DNA from: Piezodorus guildinii
Taxonomy: Eukaryota > Arthropoda > Insecta > Hemiptera > Pentatomidae
Length of the DNA: 64,000 nt
Direction of reading: 5' to 3'
Assembly (NCBI GenBank): GCA_023052935.1
Contig: CM041293.1
Location: 181,274,789-181,338,788 of the forward strand
Under the pieces are notes generated by a model. The model had not been told where the DNA came from. It saw only the letters and a list, made by a program, of their open reading frames with translations, and did no database searches. Position numbers and translations under genes: made by a program. Below are positions 1 to 10,607 of this stretch, piece by piece (within the stretch, counting starts at the first letter, position 1; each line of letters begins with the position of its first letter).

Positions 1-2
1 GT

Positions 3-2144
3 TGGGAAGGTGATATTGGATCTGAGAAGAGGACTGGAGCCAATCAAAATAGCCTGAGTTTTCGTAGCGTTTAAGCTAAGCTTATTCAGGTTTGCCCAGG
101 CACTGATCTTATCTAGGTCTACCTGAATAGCAGCAAATGCCTTTGATAACTCGGAAGGAGGGAAGGATAAGTAAATTTGGAAATCATCAGCATAAAGATG
201 GTGGGAGCAGTGAACTATTGAGTTAGGAAGATCGTTTATATAACAGTTAAAAAGGATAGGAGAGGTACTTGAGCCCTGGGCCACACCTGCCGTAAGAGCT
301 AGGAAGGATGATAAGGGATGGTTAGGAATGTAAACGGCTTGAGTTCGATCGGAAAGGAAGGATTGAAACCAGCGGATTACGCTGTTGGAAAAGGACAGTG
401 CTTTAAGTTTAGAGAAATGGATAGAATGGTCCAAGGAGTCGAAAGCTTTAGAGAAATCAAGGAGTATTAAAACAGTTAGTATCCTTTCGTCCATGGCAGT
501 ATGTATGTCATAAGAGATTTTGGCGAGGGCGGATTGAGTGGAGAAACCGGAACGGAAACCAGATTGGAGAGGATCGAGTAGTTTGGATTTTTCAAGAAAT
601 TCGGATATTTGAGCCTGGATTATTCTTTCGAGAGGTTTCGAAAGGTTTGAGAGGATAGAGATTGGTCGGTAGTCTTTAGGAAGACCAGGATTGGCGGTTT
701 TGTTAATAGGGTGGACTAGAGCTTTTTTCCAAGAGCTAGGGAACACTGAATTTTGGAGAGAAAAGTTATAAATAAAGAGGAGAACTGGCAGGATTTCGGG
801 GAGGCATAGTTTTAACAATTTTACAGGAATTCCATCATAACCAAAAGATTTGGTTCTGGATTTCATAACAGAGGAAATTAGGTCACTTGGAGAGATGTCA
901 GAGAAATAAAAATTGTCAGGATTAAATGATGGGACCGGGAAAGATTTATGAGTAGGTGGAGAAGAACAATTAGAGGACGAAGATAAAAAGTAAGAGTTTA
1001 ATTCATCAGGAGAAATCTGTGGATCAGGCGAGGAAGAGGATTTGCAGAGAGAGAGCTTACGGAGGATTTGCCATTTTGTTTCTGAGTCAGGAGCTGAGGA
1101 TAGAGCTTCTTGAAAGTAATTGGATTTTGCACGTCTGATAGTTGTCTGTGTCAAGTTACGGAGTGCCCTAAACGCTTGATAGTCGTCAGTCAGTCTTGTA
1201 CGTCTAAAGCGTCTACGGGCAGCCTCCCGTCTTTTTTGAAGATCTATGATTTCTTGACTCATCCAGGGAGCAGGTCGGCGACGAAAGGTGGTGGTTTTGG
1301 ATGGTGCATGGATATCAAGGATGTGAATGAGATTGGTGGTAAGGATATCAACCATGGAATCAATTGAGGTACAAGAATAGATTTTGCTCCAGTTCATCTT
1401 TTCAAGGTCAGGTAAAAGGTTTTCTCGGGTAAGAGAGTCCAGGTTGCGGAAAGTAATGGTTTTAGGTAGGAACACTGAGGTACGAAAGTTGTAAGATATT
1501 TGGATCAGATCATGAGATGAAAGGAATGGTACTGGATGTGGGGAAGCGGAAAGAGGGATGTGCCGTGAATCAATAACGTGCAGGTCCAGCCAGGTGTCAG
1601 ACCTACAGGTGTGGTGGGTTGGGAAATATGGAACGATATAGAGATGAAGGGAGAAGAAAAGGTTTTCTAGGTAAAGTTTATCGTTGGAATTGAAAAGTAA
1701 GTTGGTGTTGAAGTCACCGGAGATAATAATATGACTGTAGAAGGGAACATGGTTGTATAGGATTGATTCAAATGATTCATCAAATGGAACAAGAGGAGAA
1801 CGATACACTACAGCATACAGGAGAGAACGGGATCTAAAGGAAATTTCAACTAGGAGGAATTCTATATGTAGATAATCATAAGGGAATGAGACGTCTAGGA
1901 TTCGGGATTTCAGACTGTCGTGCACATAAAGACACACACCTCCACCGTTCTTGCCGATACGATCGTGCCGGATAAATGAATAATCAGGAATGGAGACAGA
2001 AGAAGAAGGAATATAGGGTTTTAACCAGGTTTCGGAAATGGCAATAACGTGGTAAGAGTTTTGGGTGAAATAATTGTGGGATTCGTCAAAATGTGCGGGT
2101 AAGGACTGTGCGTTAACGTGGCAGGAAAGTAGGACGTTAGACAT
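3..2144 (-). CDS. Non-LTR retrotransposon family A, endonuclease + reverse transcriptase ORF, partial at window edge
   Basis: Reading the minus strand from the ATG at 2144 gives 714 codons without a stop, and the frame is still open at position 3. Residues 1-230 form an AP-type endonuclease: N11 (CHVNAQS), E38 (SETWL), GDFN at 143-146 and H211 in SSHD. The reverse transcriptase follows: KDYRPISILS, motif A DFSKAFD with D563, AQGSSTSPILFN, and YADD at 651-654 with both catalytic aspartates. The protein would nick target DNA and copy its RNA by target-primed reverse transcription. The in-frame stop upstream is near 2208, so ATG 2144 is the natural start; no gag-like ORF1 is visible upstream. 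Unlike every other retroelement here it has no frameshift, which suggests recent activity. Clade (CR1- or Jockey-like) is not settled. Confidence 0.85.
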   Translation of the reverse strand, partial: MSNVLLSCHVNAQSLPAHFDESHNYFTQNSYHVIAISETWLKPYIPSSSVSIPDYSFIRHDRIGKNGGGVCLYVHDSLKSRILDVSFPYDYLHIEFLLVEISFRSRSLLYAVVYRSPLVPFDESFESILYNHVPFYSHIIISGDFNTNLLFNSNDKLYLENLFFSLHLYIVPYFPTHHTCRSDTWLDLHVIDSRHIPLSASPHPVPFLSSHDLIQISYNFRTSVFLPKTITFRNLDSLTRENLLPDLEKMNWSKIYSCTSIDSMVDILTTNLIHILDIHAPSKTTTFRRRPAPWMSQEIIDLQKRREAARRRFRRTRLTDDYQAFRALRNLTQTTIRRAKSNYFQEALSSAPDSETKWQILRKLSLCKSSSSPDPQISPDELNSYFLSSSSNCSSPPTHKSFPVPSFNPDNFYFSDISPSDLISSVMKSRTKSFGYDGIPVKLLKLCLPEILPVLLFIYNFSLQNSVFPSSWKKALVHPINKTANPGLPKDYRPISILSNLSKPLERIIQAQISEFLEKSKLLDPLQSGFRSGFSTQSALAKISYDIHTAMDERILTVLILLDFSKAFDSLDHSIHFSKLKALSFSNSVIRWFQSFLSDRTQAVYIPNHPLSSFLALTAGVAQGSSTSPILFNCYINDLPNSIVHCSHHLYADDFQIYLSFPPSELSKAFAAIQVDLDKISAWANLNKLSLNATKTQAILIGSSPLLRSNITFP

Positions 2145-2822
2145 AAGGGAGAGGAAATGAAGTTTTTGGGAGGAAAGACGCTTGAGATAAGAAAGAAATG
2201 TGAATGGTCAAGAAGAAAGTACCTATCAACAATAAGATAACATAAAATAATCTATGAAGGAAAAATAAAGCAAAATAAATAAAATCCATTTGTAAAATTG
2301 AGGGAAAGATAAATATGCTAGAATCAAAATAAATAGAAAACATATCATTAGGATAAAGGTCCATTACAACATTACGATGATTTCCAGTAGTTCCAGTTTT
2401 TCAACGATACACTATACATAAAGAGGATAAAAGGATATAAGGACCAAATTAAAATAAATAGAGCAATTCTTTTATTGGTATGTCTATCATTTGGCATTAA
2501 ATTAATTTAATTTGTATTCTGTATTTTATTTTCTCGGGTCTTCAGAGCTCTCTCTTCCATGATTCTGAAAAAGTTAACATTAGCGTTTTTAAATCTCTTC
2601 GTCCAAATAATAGTTATTTGACCGGATATTTCCCCTTGAAAAAAAAACAAAACAAGAATTAATGATATAATTGAACAGGACTTTTAGTTCTCTACACTCA
2701 GCTATATATACAGCTATACAGTAAGATAATACATTGCGAAAATCGAGACGTTGATTTCCAAAAGTTACTATTGTATATCCATTTTAGGAAGTTTTACAAG
2801 AAGGGTGAAATCACTTATTAAT
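2145..2822. other. AT-rich stretch upstream of the retrotransposon ORF
   Basis: No gene seen. The part next to 2145 may be the 5' leader of the family A element; the rest is low-complexity AT-rich DNA. Confidence 0.4.
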
Positions 2823-3876
2823 GATGACAACAATTTTATTGAGTAAAATTACAATCTGTCCCAATTCGGACATCAATAGTAGTGCTGAAAGATATTATAT
2901 ATACTACATTCATACAATATTTACACGACATAAAATAACAATAAAATATATACACAATAATGAATCAATACAATAAAGTCATGAATTTATACCTATATAC
3001 ACATACACACACATATATACATCACATTGAGGGGAGAATCTAGCCAATGCTAGAACTCCAATGTATTTACAAAAGGTCGCGGGGCCACTGCCGTTTCAAC
3101 CTTCTAGGTGGGTTGTATGGATGAGTGTTGCTGGATAGGGATTGAGCTAGAGGATTAGGATGATGAATGAGGTTCTGGTGGAATTTGGAAAATTTGGATG
3201 GAATTAGGTCTGAAATGAATGGAACATTAAGGTCGTGGTGAAAGGTATAGTTGGAGACATAATAAGGAGCATTTACTATTGTACGGAGGACTTAGGATTG
3301 AAAGTATTGAATGCGTTTGATGTTAGTACGTTTAGCTGTCCCCAACAGTTCAAGTCCGTAGGTCGAGATGGGCTTCAGTATTGTCTTGTAGATTAATAAT
3401 TTGTAGTCAACTGTAAGTTCAGATTTTCTGTTGAGTAGTCGGTATAACTGTCCGAATCGTCGGTTGAGTTCTTGAGTTGGGTTCCAAGTCAATCTTTTGT
3501 CTAACAGTAAGCCAAGATACCGGACTGTATCTGAGAGAGGAATTGGTAATGAGTTGAAATAAACTGGCAGACAGGATTTTCGTCTAAGAGTAAAGGTTAT
3601 GTGTTTACATTTGGCTTCGTTCACCTTTACACGCCAGTTATTACACCAGTGTTCGATAAGGAAAAGGTGTCTCTGAAGGTTTAAGGATGCTGTTTCAGGA
3701 TTGGAACTGGATGATAGGATAACGGTGTCGTTTGCAAAATATGCCAGAAAGGTATCAGGATGTGTAGGAATATCAGCAGTGTAAAGGATGTAGAGGACGG
3801 GTCCCAAGACGCTGCCTTGAGGAACACCGGCCTCAACGGGATAAAGGTTAGAAAATTCTACACCACAGCGAATCAC
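2823..3876 (-). mobile_element. Jockey-clade retrotransposon, 5'-truncated 3' fragment
   Basis: On the minus strand, 3876-3292 encodes the end of a reverse transcriptase: AGVPQGSVLGPVLY, then FANDT where an active copy has ADD, so the first catalytic Asp of this motif is Asn. It continues with the Jockey thumb region (FTLRRK, VRYLGLLLDKRLTWNP, STYGLELLG). After a stop at 3292 the frame continues with NAPYYVSN and the terminal PPRRLKRQWPRDLL near 3070. The 3' UTR runs to about 2825 with AATAAA (complement at 2834-2840). It begins abruptly inside the RT domain, typical of incomplete target-primed reverse transcription. Confidence 0.85.
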
Positions 3877-4325
3877 TCATTAATATATTACTAAACTAGC
3901 TAATATGATTCTTTTTGCATTAAAATCAAGATTTTTTTTTTACTGTATAAAAACATCATATTCAATTTATAAAATGTAATGTTTTAAGTATGATTTGGAA
4001 CGAAGCTAAATGTATAATTTACCATTAGAAAATGATTGTATTTCTAAATCGCGTTTTATAAAGGAATTGAGTGTTCATTAGATAAAATCAAATAGAAGAT
4101 TTAGATAGAACCAAATGATAAGAACTGAAGTAAGTAAAAAAAACAATTTCGTAAAAAATGTTCTTCAGTATATTTTGGTAATCAACGTCTCAATTGTGGA
4201 ATCTAACTTTTTAATAGAAATACTTATTATAAGGACATAAGTGGAAAAAAGATCAAGTTTTATTTTTTTTAAGTACACTGACAAACAAGTTACATTGAAT
4301 GTATTGAAATAAAGTTTAAAAAAAA

Positions 4326-4545
4326 ATCTGGTGGGCCGAACACACGACTTTCCCTAACCCTTGTTGGTAAAACCAATTTAAGAATTTTAAATACAGCTAC
4401 AGATGAAAATAAACTGTTCAAGTATTAATTACGTTGAGTTTCTATAGAAACATGTGTTTTATTAAATAATCTATTGCAATATTATCCACTATGATCAGTT
4501 AGTTTTAAAGGCTTTTCATCGATCTCCATAAACTTTTATAATTTT
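4326..4545 (+). mobile_element. HEL repeat fragment, 5' end
   Basis: Begins TCTGGTGGGCCGAACACACGA and continues through the conserved Tyr-rich AT segment of the HEL family up to the stretch equivalent to the first 200 bp of a full copy. It is diverged and ends just before an opposite-facing copy. Confidence 0.6.
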
Positions 4546-4569
4546 TTTTTTTATAAGATGATTTTTTTT

Positions 4570-5404
4570 TACTTTCACTTACTATATATAGTAAGGGGAA
4601 GTATTGCGATCGTGAACATTTTCGAATTCAAGTTTTCAACGGAAATACACGTTTTAGGGTCCCCTGAGTCCAAATAACCAAGTGCCGGGAAAAGGTCTGT
4701 GTGTGTGTGGTAACTCCCGGTAAGTCCTATGAAACTGAAATTTCATATTTAAGACAACTATACGCCCGAGACGTGACAAAACTTTTTTCATCAAAATGGG
4801 CATTTTGCACCTTTTTTCGATTTTCTCAAAAACGGTTCCGACGATTTTGATTAAACTATTTAATGGGCTTTATTATCATGTAGGTTTTATTTGGATAAAA
4901 ATGGTCTGACAGGGCTTAAATGCCGATATTTTAAATTTTCTTCCCCTAAATTACCTTTAACTTTGTAGATTCATCAATAATAACTAGATTATCTTGTTAA
5001 CGTTGATGTAAAACAGGTAAATATATAAATTGAATAAATTCGATACGCAACTAAAGGATGAAACAGAAAAAATATTTTTTTAATGCAATTTTTCGTATTT
5101 GAACATAAGAGCAGTAATATACATGTATGATATACCGTTGGAAAGCTAAAGATTTTAGAAAAAATATCATCTCATACACAAGCTTTTAAAAGTTAATAGA
5201 GAGTGATGAAATGAAGATAAAACTAACTGATTATTTTAGATAATAATATAATAGATTTTTTAATAAAACACATGTTTTTATATAAATTCAATTTAATTAA
5301 TTCTTTAATAGTTTCACGTATTTTTATCTCTATCTGTTTTTGAAAATTCTTTCGTTGATTATAAAAATGGAGGTAAGTGAAAGTCGTGTGTTGCCCGCAC
5401 CAGA
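4570..5404 (-). mobile_element. HEL repeat (Helentron-like nonautonomous element), nearly full length
   Basis: In minus orientation the element starts with the TCTGGTGCGGGC end at 5404 and finishes at the palindrome TTACTATATATAGTAA followed by GTGAAAGTA near 4570. The 12-bp ACTTTCACTTAC is present at both ends in inverted orientation, about 20 bp inside the 5' end but terminal at the 3' end. A short TG run sits at the usual microsatellite position near 4697. No protein is encoded. Confidence 0.75.
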
Positions 5405-5503
5405 TTTCTTTTACTAGTAAACTAAATTGAGTATTGTTTATTGTAATTTGAACAATCTTAATTGATATTAAGCTCTCTAAATACATTCGATATATTAGGT
5501 TAT

Positions 5504-5555
5504 CTAGTTTTTAAAGCTACCGCTGCCTTAGAAAAGCAGCCGTTGAAAAACATAG
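5504..5555 (+). repeat. 52-bp hairpin-containing repeat, copy 1
   Basis: Contains GCTGC...GCAGC arms around CTTAGAAAA. The reverse complement recurs at 17084-17135 with only a few changes. The parent element is not recognised. Confidence 0.55.
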
Positions 5556-5739
5556 AAATAAGTTTTCCGTCAATGTTCTTACTATGATATAGGTTTATAC
5601 CATTACCTGTATGGCAATTAAATGATGAGTGTGATTATATTTTGATTATGTAATGTGCGCACCAAAGGTCTAAATTTACAATATAGTAGTAGAGAGAAAC
5701 AAAATAAAATGATGTAAATGGCTAAAAGAGAAAAAAAAA

Positions 5740-6479
5740 TCTGGTGCGGGCAACACACGACTTTCACTCCCCTCCGTTTTTAAAATCAATGAAAAAATTT
5801 TCAAAAACAGTTAGAGATAAAAAAAATACGTGACACTATTAAGAAATTAATTAAATTAAATTTCTATAGAAACTTGTGTTTATTAAAAAATCTAATATAT
5901 TATTATCTAAAATAATCAGTTACTTTTATGTTCATTTCATTACTCTCTATTAACTTTTGAGACAATATTTTTTCTAAAATCTTTAGCTTTCCAACGGTAT
6001 ATCATACATGTATATTACTACTGTTCTTATGTTCAAAAACGAAAAATTGCATTAAAAAAATATTTTTTCTGTTTTCTCCTTTAGTTGCTTATCGAATTTA
6101 TTCAATTTATATATTTACCTGTTTTTCATCAGCATTAACAAGATAATATAGTTATTTTTATTGAATCTACAAAATTAAAGGTACTTTAGGGGAAGAAAAT
6201 TTAAAATATCGGCATTTAAGCCCTGTCAAACCATTTCAATCAGAATAAAACCTACATGTTATTAAAGCCCATTAAATTTTACATCGATATAGCGAGTTTA
6301 TTCAAAATCGTCGGAACCGTTTTTGAGAAAATAGAAAAAAGGTGCAAAATGCATCGTATAAAGTGCCTCTTCTGGTAAGCTCATTTTGATGAAAAATGTT
6401 TTGTCATGTCTCAAGCGTATAGTTGTCTTAAATATGAAAATTAAGTTTCATAGGACTTACCGTTTCCGCCCGCGAGTTA

Positions 6480-6521
<42 letters not shown>

Positions 6522-6645
6522 CTTTTTGCGGGACTTGGTTATTTGGGCTCAGGGGACCCTAAAACGTGTATTTCCGTTGAAAACTGGAATTCGAAAATTT
6601 TCACGATCGCAATACTTCCCCTTACTATATATAGTAAGTGAAAGT
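5740..6645 (+). mobile_element. HEL repeat, full length
   Basis: Best reference copy in the window (906 bp). 5' end TCTGGTGCGGGC at 5740, ACTTTCACT about 20 bp in, a CA run at 6480-6518 and the 3' palindrome TTACTATATATAGTAA ending in GTGAAAGTA at 6645. It faces copy 4570-5404, so the two form an inverted pair with 5' ends facing each other about 335 bp apart. Noncoding. Confidence 0.8.
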
Positions 6646-7119
6646 AAAAATTGAAAATGTATGTAAAGTATGTCCAAGTGATTGATGTATGCTGTGTTAT
6701 ATAAGCAGCCCGATGTAAAATAAATAAAGCATTTCTCTCTCTAGTATTATAATTTTACTCATTTTTGTCAGATTCCGACTAAAATACGGTACGTACTTTC
6801 CATTCTACCTGCAATTCCATTCTAACAATAGTACTTAGTTTCCATTCTCTCACAATATGGTACCTATCCTCCAATCTACTCCATATTTTAATGTTTCTTA
6901 TTTCATATAGATATTGATACATTTTTACATAATCCTTAGCCATAATTTGTTCTGTATACTCCTTTCATTATTATACTATAGTCATTTTATTATACAATTA
7001 ATCGATTTTGTTGCACATCTGATTCTTTTTTATTTTTTAAATGTTGACATCCTCTAGCTCGATAGTTTATAAAATATTGTATATAATTTTAAAGTAATTC
7101 TATTTTATTTGTAACTTTT

Positions 7120-7235
7120 TAGCCATGTTGATGTCCCACAATATGTCCCGAAACACTGGCAGAAAATAAATAGCTGAAACTACTTAATTGTATAATGCAC
7201 TGACCGCCACACAGACAAATTAACATGGTATTCGA
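7120..7235 (+). mobile_element. Penelope-like element end, relic
   Basis: GATGTCCCACAATATG followed by CCCGAAACACTGGC resembles the stem II and GAAA box of the hammerhead-like ends at 53993 and 33960. The downstream part (AATAGCTGAAACTACTTAA, then CACTGACCGCCAC) matches the 34140-34180 element. Degraded. Confidence 0.4.
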
Positions 7236-7928
7236 GTTTCTGCCGTTTTAAGTGTTTAACAATACATCGATACATACATAAACATAGCATTTTAAGACTT
7301 GGTTACATTGACTCAAGTAACCTTAAAAAGTACATTTTCGTTAGCAACCGAAATCAGCTGTGTTGATAATATTAAAAAAAAAAAAATAATATGAAATAAA
7401 CTTTAAATTTAATGAGGTTTACTACGCTTCTGAGAAAAAAATAAATAAATAAATACATGATTTCAGAAAATAACATAATATGTGTTATTTACGTCCAGGG
7501 GGAAAGGACGTGATTAAACATTTCCCTGTTTCATATTCGCTAAACATTTCTTTTTTCTTTTTTAAACAGTTTGAAACAGATTCAATAAATTTAATTACTT
7601 GCCTTCAATCAAGAGACGTGAAGTCCGAGATCGGAAAATCCCGGTTAGACAATGTCAGAAAAAAAAAATCTATACAAAAAATAAAATGATTTTGAACCAC
7701 TGATGAATTCCTGGATTCTGGGACAAACAACCTCTGTTCAAATTAATTAAATAACATTACAAAAGATTCTTTCTTTTAGATTTTGATTTCGAAGATTAAA
7801 AAAAAGAAAATTTAGTCAGCAAGTTTTTTATTAATTCAATTCCGAAAATACGTGGAAATGTGTAAAGAAAAAAAAATTGAAAAGGAAACATCACTTATTT
7901 CTCTGAATTCAATTTTTTTTTTAAAATA
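7236..7928. other. AT-rich intergenic stretch
   Basis: Low-complexity A/T-rich DNA with no recognisable gene; the short reading frame at 7480-7689 has no family resemblance. Confidence 0.4.
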
Positions 7929-8221
7929 CACTGCCGGACAAAATTAAAGGATCACTTACAAATATTTATATTATTACTACATAAGAGATAAAAATAGGAA
8001 TTCCTTTGTCCCAGACTGGACTTTGTGTTGTATCTCATCAAGTTAATCCTCTACATGTTTATATTCCCACCCGTTTATGGAGAAAAGGGTCAGTGAATCC
8101 TCTTATTTTCTTTCTTCCTATCAGTAAATGGTTAGTTCTTAGCAAAGATTCATCTTATTGAAGATTTTCTAACATTTAAGAGACTTTAGTTTTTACTTGT
8201 GAGTTTATCAAAAACGTTGTA

Positions 8222-9330
8222 TTGGCCAACAGAAGAGCTTTGACCGAAGAGGAATCAATTCGTGCTGTTGCTTTGAGTGAAGAAGGGTTTTCTCAAAGGC
8301 ATATAGCGCAACGGCTCCAGCGTTCACAATCCGTAATGTATAGGGTGCTTATTAGGCACCATCAAACTGGAGGGTATACAAGAAGAGTCGGACAAGGCCG
8401 TCCGAGGTCAACTTCCCACCGTAACGAGGGATTTTTGCAACTGCATGCTCTTCGGGATCGCCGATCAACTAGTAACAGTCTGCGTGGTCTCCTCTAGAGG
8501 TTCAGGAATGTGCAAATTTCAGAGCGAACTGTGAGAAGACGACTCAACGATAATGGATTGACCTCCCATCCTTCAGCTTCTGGACCTCTTCTCTCCAGGG
8601 AACACCGAGTTGAGCGCTTGAGGTTTGCTCGGGAGCACCTAAACTGGACTCAGGAAGATTGGAGCCTCGTATTATTCAGCGATGAGTCAAGATTCTGTCT
8701 CCGATCTCCAGATGGACGGGAAAAGGTATAGAGAAGGCGGGGTGAAAGGTATGCTCCATACACTTTTTTTCCAAGGGTTGCGTTTGGTGGTGGGTCAGTG
8801 ATGGTGTGGGGGGGGGGGGAGCATAAATTTAAACTCCCGTACAGAGTTAGATCCGGGGAGCCCGTAGCTGAGTGGCTAGCGCACTAGTCTCTCATGCTAC
8901 AGGTCCTGAGTTCGAATCCCAGTCCCGGCGGGGCTTTTATAAGGATGTAAAAAAATGGGGATTCACTCAAAAGATGGGCGCTTGAGCCACATGCAATACC
9001 TTTCGCCAGAAATCTCACAGGTAACTTTATTTTTATGCACAATGCCCGACCACACGTTGCTCGATCAGTGCAAAATTTCCTCAGACAAGAAGGAATTGAC
9101 GTTATGGTTTGGCCACCCAAATTCCAGATATGAACGCAATAGAGCATGTATGGGACATGCTTGGAAGACGTGTCCTCGCCCGAGACCCACAAAATTTGGC
9201 AGATTTAAGAGAAATGTTAGGGGAAGAGTGGAACAACATCCCAGAACAACATGTAAGAGCCCTGGTTGTTGGAATGGGCAGGATAATGGAAGCAGTTATC
9301 AGAGCTAGAGGTGGGAATAACAATTATTGA
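8222..9330 (+). pseudogene. Tc1-like transposase, broken
   Basis: DDE transposase of the DD34E type that would cut and paste the surrounding element at TA sites. The order of blocks is normal, but an in-frame stop near 8497, a stop at 8731, a G-run at 8810-8819, a SINE insertion and loss of the middle catalytic Asp (HNARPH in place of the usual HDNARPH) make it non-functional. The last block from about 8986 needs two frames to be read through. Confidence 0.85.
8850..8985 (+). mobile_element. tRNA-derived SINE (family S1) inside Tc1
   Basis: A-box-like TAGCTGAGTGGCTAGCGC and B-box-like GAGTTCGAATCCC with tRNA spacing, then CCCGGCGGGG and TTATAAGGATGT. The same order is seen on the minus strand at 56335-56550. 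The Tc1 coding sequence is interrupted at this point (GGISLNSRTEL on the left, transposase resuming near 8986). Confidence 0.7.
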
Positions 9331-9867
9331 TCGTTTTCCTCGAATTCTTCCTTTTATTCAGTTTTGTTATTTCATTTCATTTCAAAGATTTACTTTTTCA
9401 TTTTGAGACTGTAGAACATTTTTATTTTTTGCTTTGTTTTCCTATTAAAACTTTCTAGAAAAGAATTTTTTATTTTTTATTACCCTTATAATAAAGTGTG
9501 ACTTCCAAAGAAAAAAGAATATTTTCAAAAATACCCTATACAGTTCAGTAATTTCAAAATATTGAAGTGATCCGTTAATTTTGTCCGGCAGTGTAGTACA
9601 AATTCTGATGGGCACAACACACTAACTTCATTTATGTTCCCTGTTAAACTTTTAATAAATATTAATCATTTTAATTAGAGTCAAAGTTTGAAAAAAAAAA
9701 TTCATTCTTTTATTTCTTTCTATTAATAAAAATATAATTTTTTTTTTATGGCTTTAGGTATTATTTACATATTCAATTTAAGCGTTATTATTTCTTTATT
9801 TTTTAAAAACGTTATCCTACATTATTTTTCGTAAAATCAATATGCCTTTTAAAATTTTATTAAAATG

Positions 9868-10040
9868 GGAGATGTAGAGGCTAGTATTACAGCCTTATCC
9901 TAATAGGGTTATAGGTTCAAACCCGGCAGATGGTAACAGAAATTGTTTTTAAAATTAGTTAGTAAATCCCTGAATATGCGATCATTCGACAGGGGCGTAA
10001 AAGGGTGGTCTAATTCTTGTAATTTTGTCGATATAAAATA
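9868..10040 (+). mobile_element. tRNA-derived SINE-like repeat
   Basis: GTAGAGGCTAGTATTACAG resembles an A box and GGTTCAAACCCG is a near-perfect B box about 40 bp further on. The body includes AGGGGCGTAAAAGGGTGG. It ends close to the family A retrotransposon tail. Only one copy was seen, so the boundaries are uncertain. Confidence 0.5.
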
Positions 10041-10071
10041 CAAAACAATGAAATGAAACTTTTAAAAAAAA

Positions 10072-10600
10072 AATCTTTTTTCTGGGACCATGTCCCCTTA
10101 GAACAAGAACAATGAAAGCAAAAATTTGCCTAAGGTCCAGTTACTTTAAAATAAAAAAACAACGACATTTATATATCTCTGCATACTTATATACACTTGG
10201 AGCACACACTTATATATACACATATTTATACTACAGAGTACCTATATTTACAATAGAACCGAAGATTGAGATTCAAGGAGGTGCTGGAAGAGTTGTTTGA
10301 AAGAAGAGAGAGAGACAGTTTTACGGATAGAGATAGGCAAGGTATTCCAAAATAATGAGGAGCAAAGGATTTGTGAAAGGATGCAGTTCTATCTGATAGG
10401 GTGTAAATATTAATTGATTGGGTTCTGGTGTTTAACGAATGGATGTCTGAGCGGAGGGTGAGGAGTTCAGTTATGTAGGAACGTTTTCTATTATTTAAAG
10501 TTTAGACTAGGTAGGGAACATGGAAATATTGCCGTCGAACAGAAGGATAAAGCCACTTTAACTCAGTATAATATGGTCACGTCTACGGGCTCCACAAATC
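10072..10600 (-). mobile_element. Family A retrotransposon 3' fragment
   Basis: Minus-strand frames give HPFTNPLLLI, then SLSSFKQLFQHLLESQSS across one frameshift. This matches the C-terminal end of the family A copy at 58581-58790 (SLSIFKHQLFLHLLKYQSS). The 3' end carries the GGGGAC...GTCCCAG hairpin-like motif shared with the copies at 15450 and 58910. Confidence 0.65.
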
Positions 10601-10607
10601 CACTAGC

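Larger units (their letters stand above)
7929..9593 (+). mobile_element. Tc1-family transposon, inactive, with SINE insertion
   Basis: Terminal inverted repeats begin CACTGCCGGACAAAATTAA and are flanked by TA (7927-7928 and 9594-9595), the Tc1/mariner target duplication. The transposase is broken into pieces: 8222-8497 (N-terminal helix-turn-helix, RALTEEESIRAVALSEEGFS, with the start codon decayed to TTG), 8510-8731 (second HTH and catalytic SDESRF) and 9109-9330 (PDMNAIEHVWD, C-terminal RARGGNNNY). Around 9029-9050 the catalytic block reads MHNARPH, so the second catalytic Asp codon is deleted. A tRNA-derived SINE interrupts the coding region near 8850-8985. Ends are well preserved, so it could still be mobilised by a relative. 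Confidence 0.88.

Noticed and set aside
2137..2364. 75-residue minus-strand frame upstream of the family A ORF as a possible ORF1
   Set aside because: Phe/Ile-rich, no zinc knuckle or coiled coil, overlaps the start of the EN-RT frame; composition explains it.
8850..8935. Possible tRNA gene at 8850-8935 (also 56480-56550, 39190-39265, 63580-63650, 9868-9940)
   Set aside because: A and B boxes are present but acceptor stems do not pair properly and each continues into a SINE body; family S1 occurs in two copies and S2 has a target duplication.
8955..9323. Frames of 117, 102 and 73 residues around 8884-9323
   Set aside because: Shadows of the Tc1 transposase C-terminus and the SINE in wrong frames.
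9604..9660. Possible HEL 5' end (TCTGATGGGCACAACACAC)
   Set aside because: Too short and diverged to support as a separate element; noted only.
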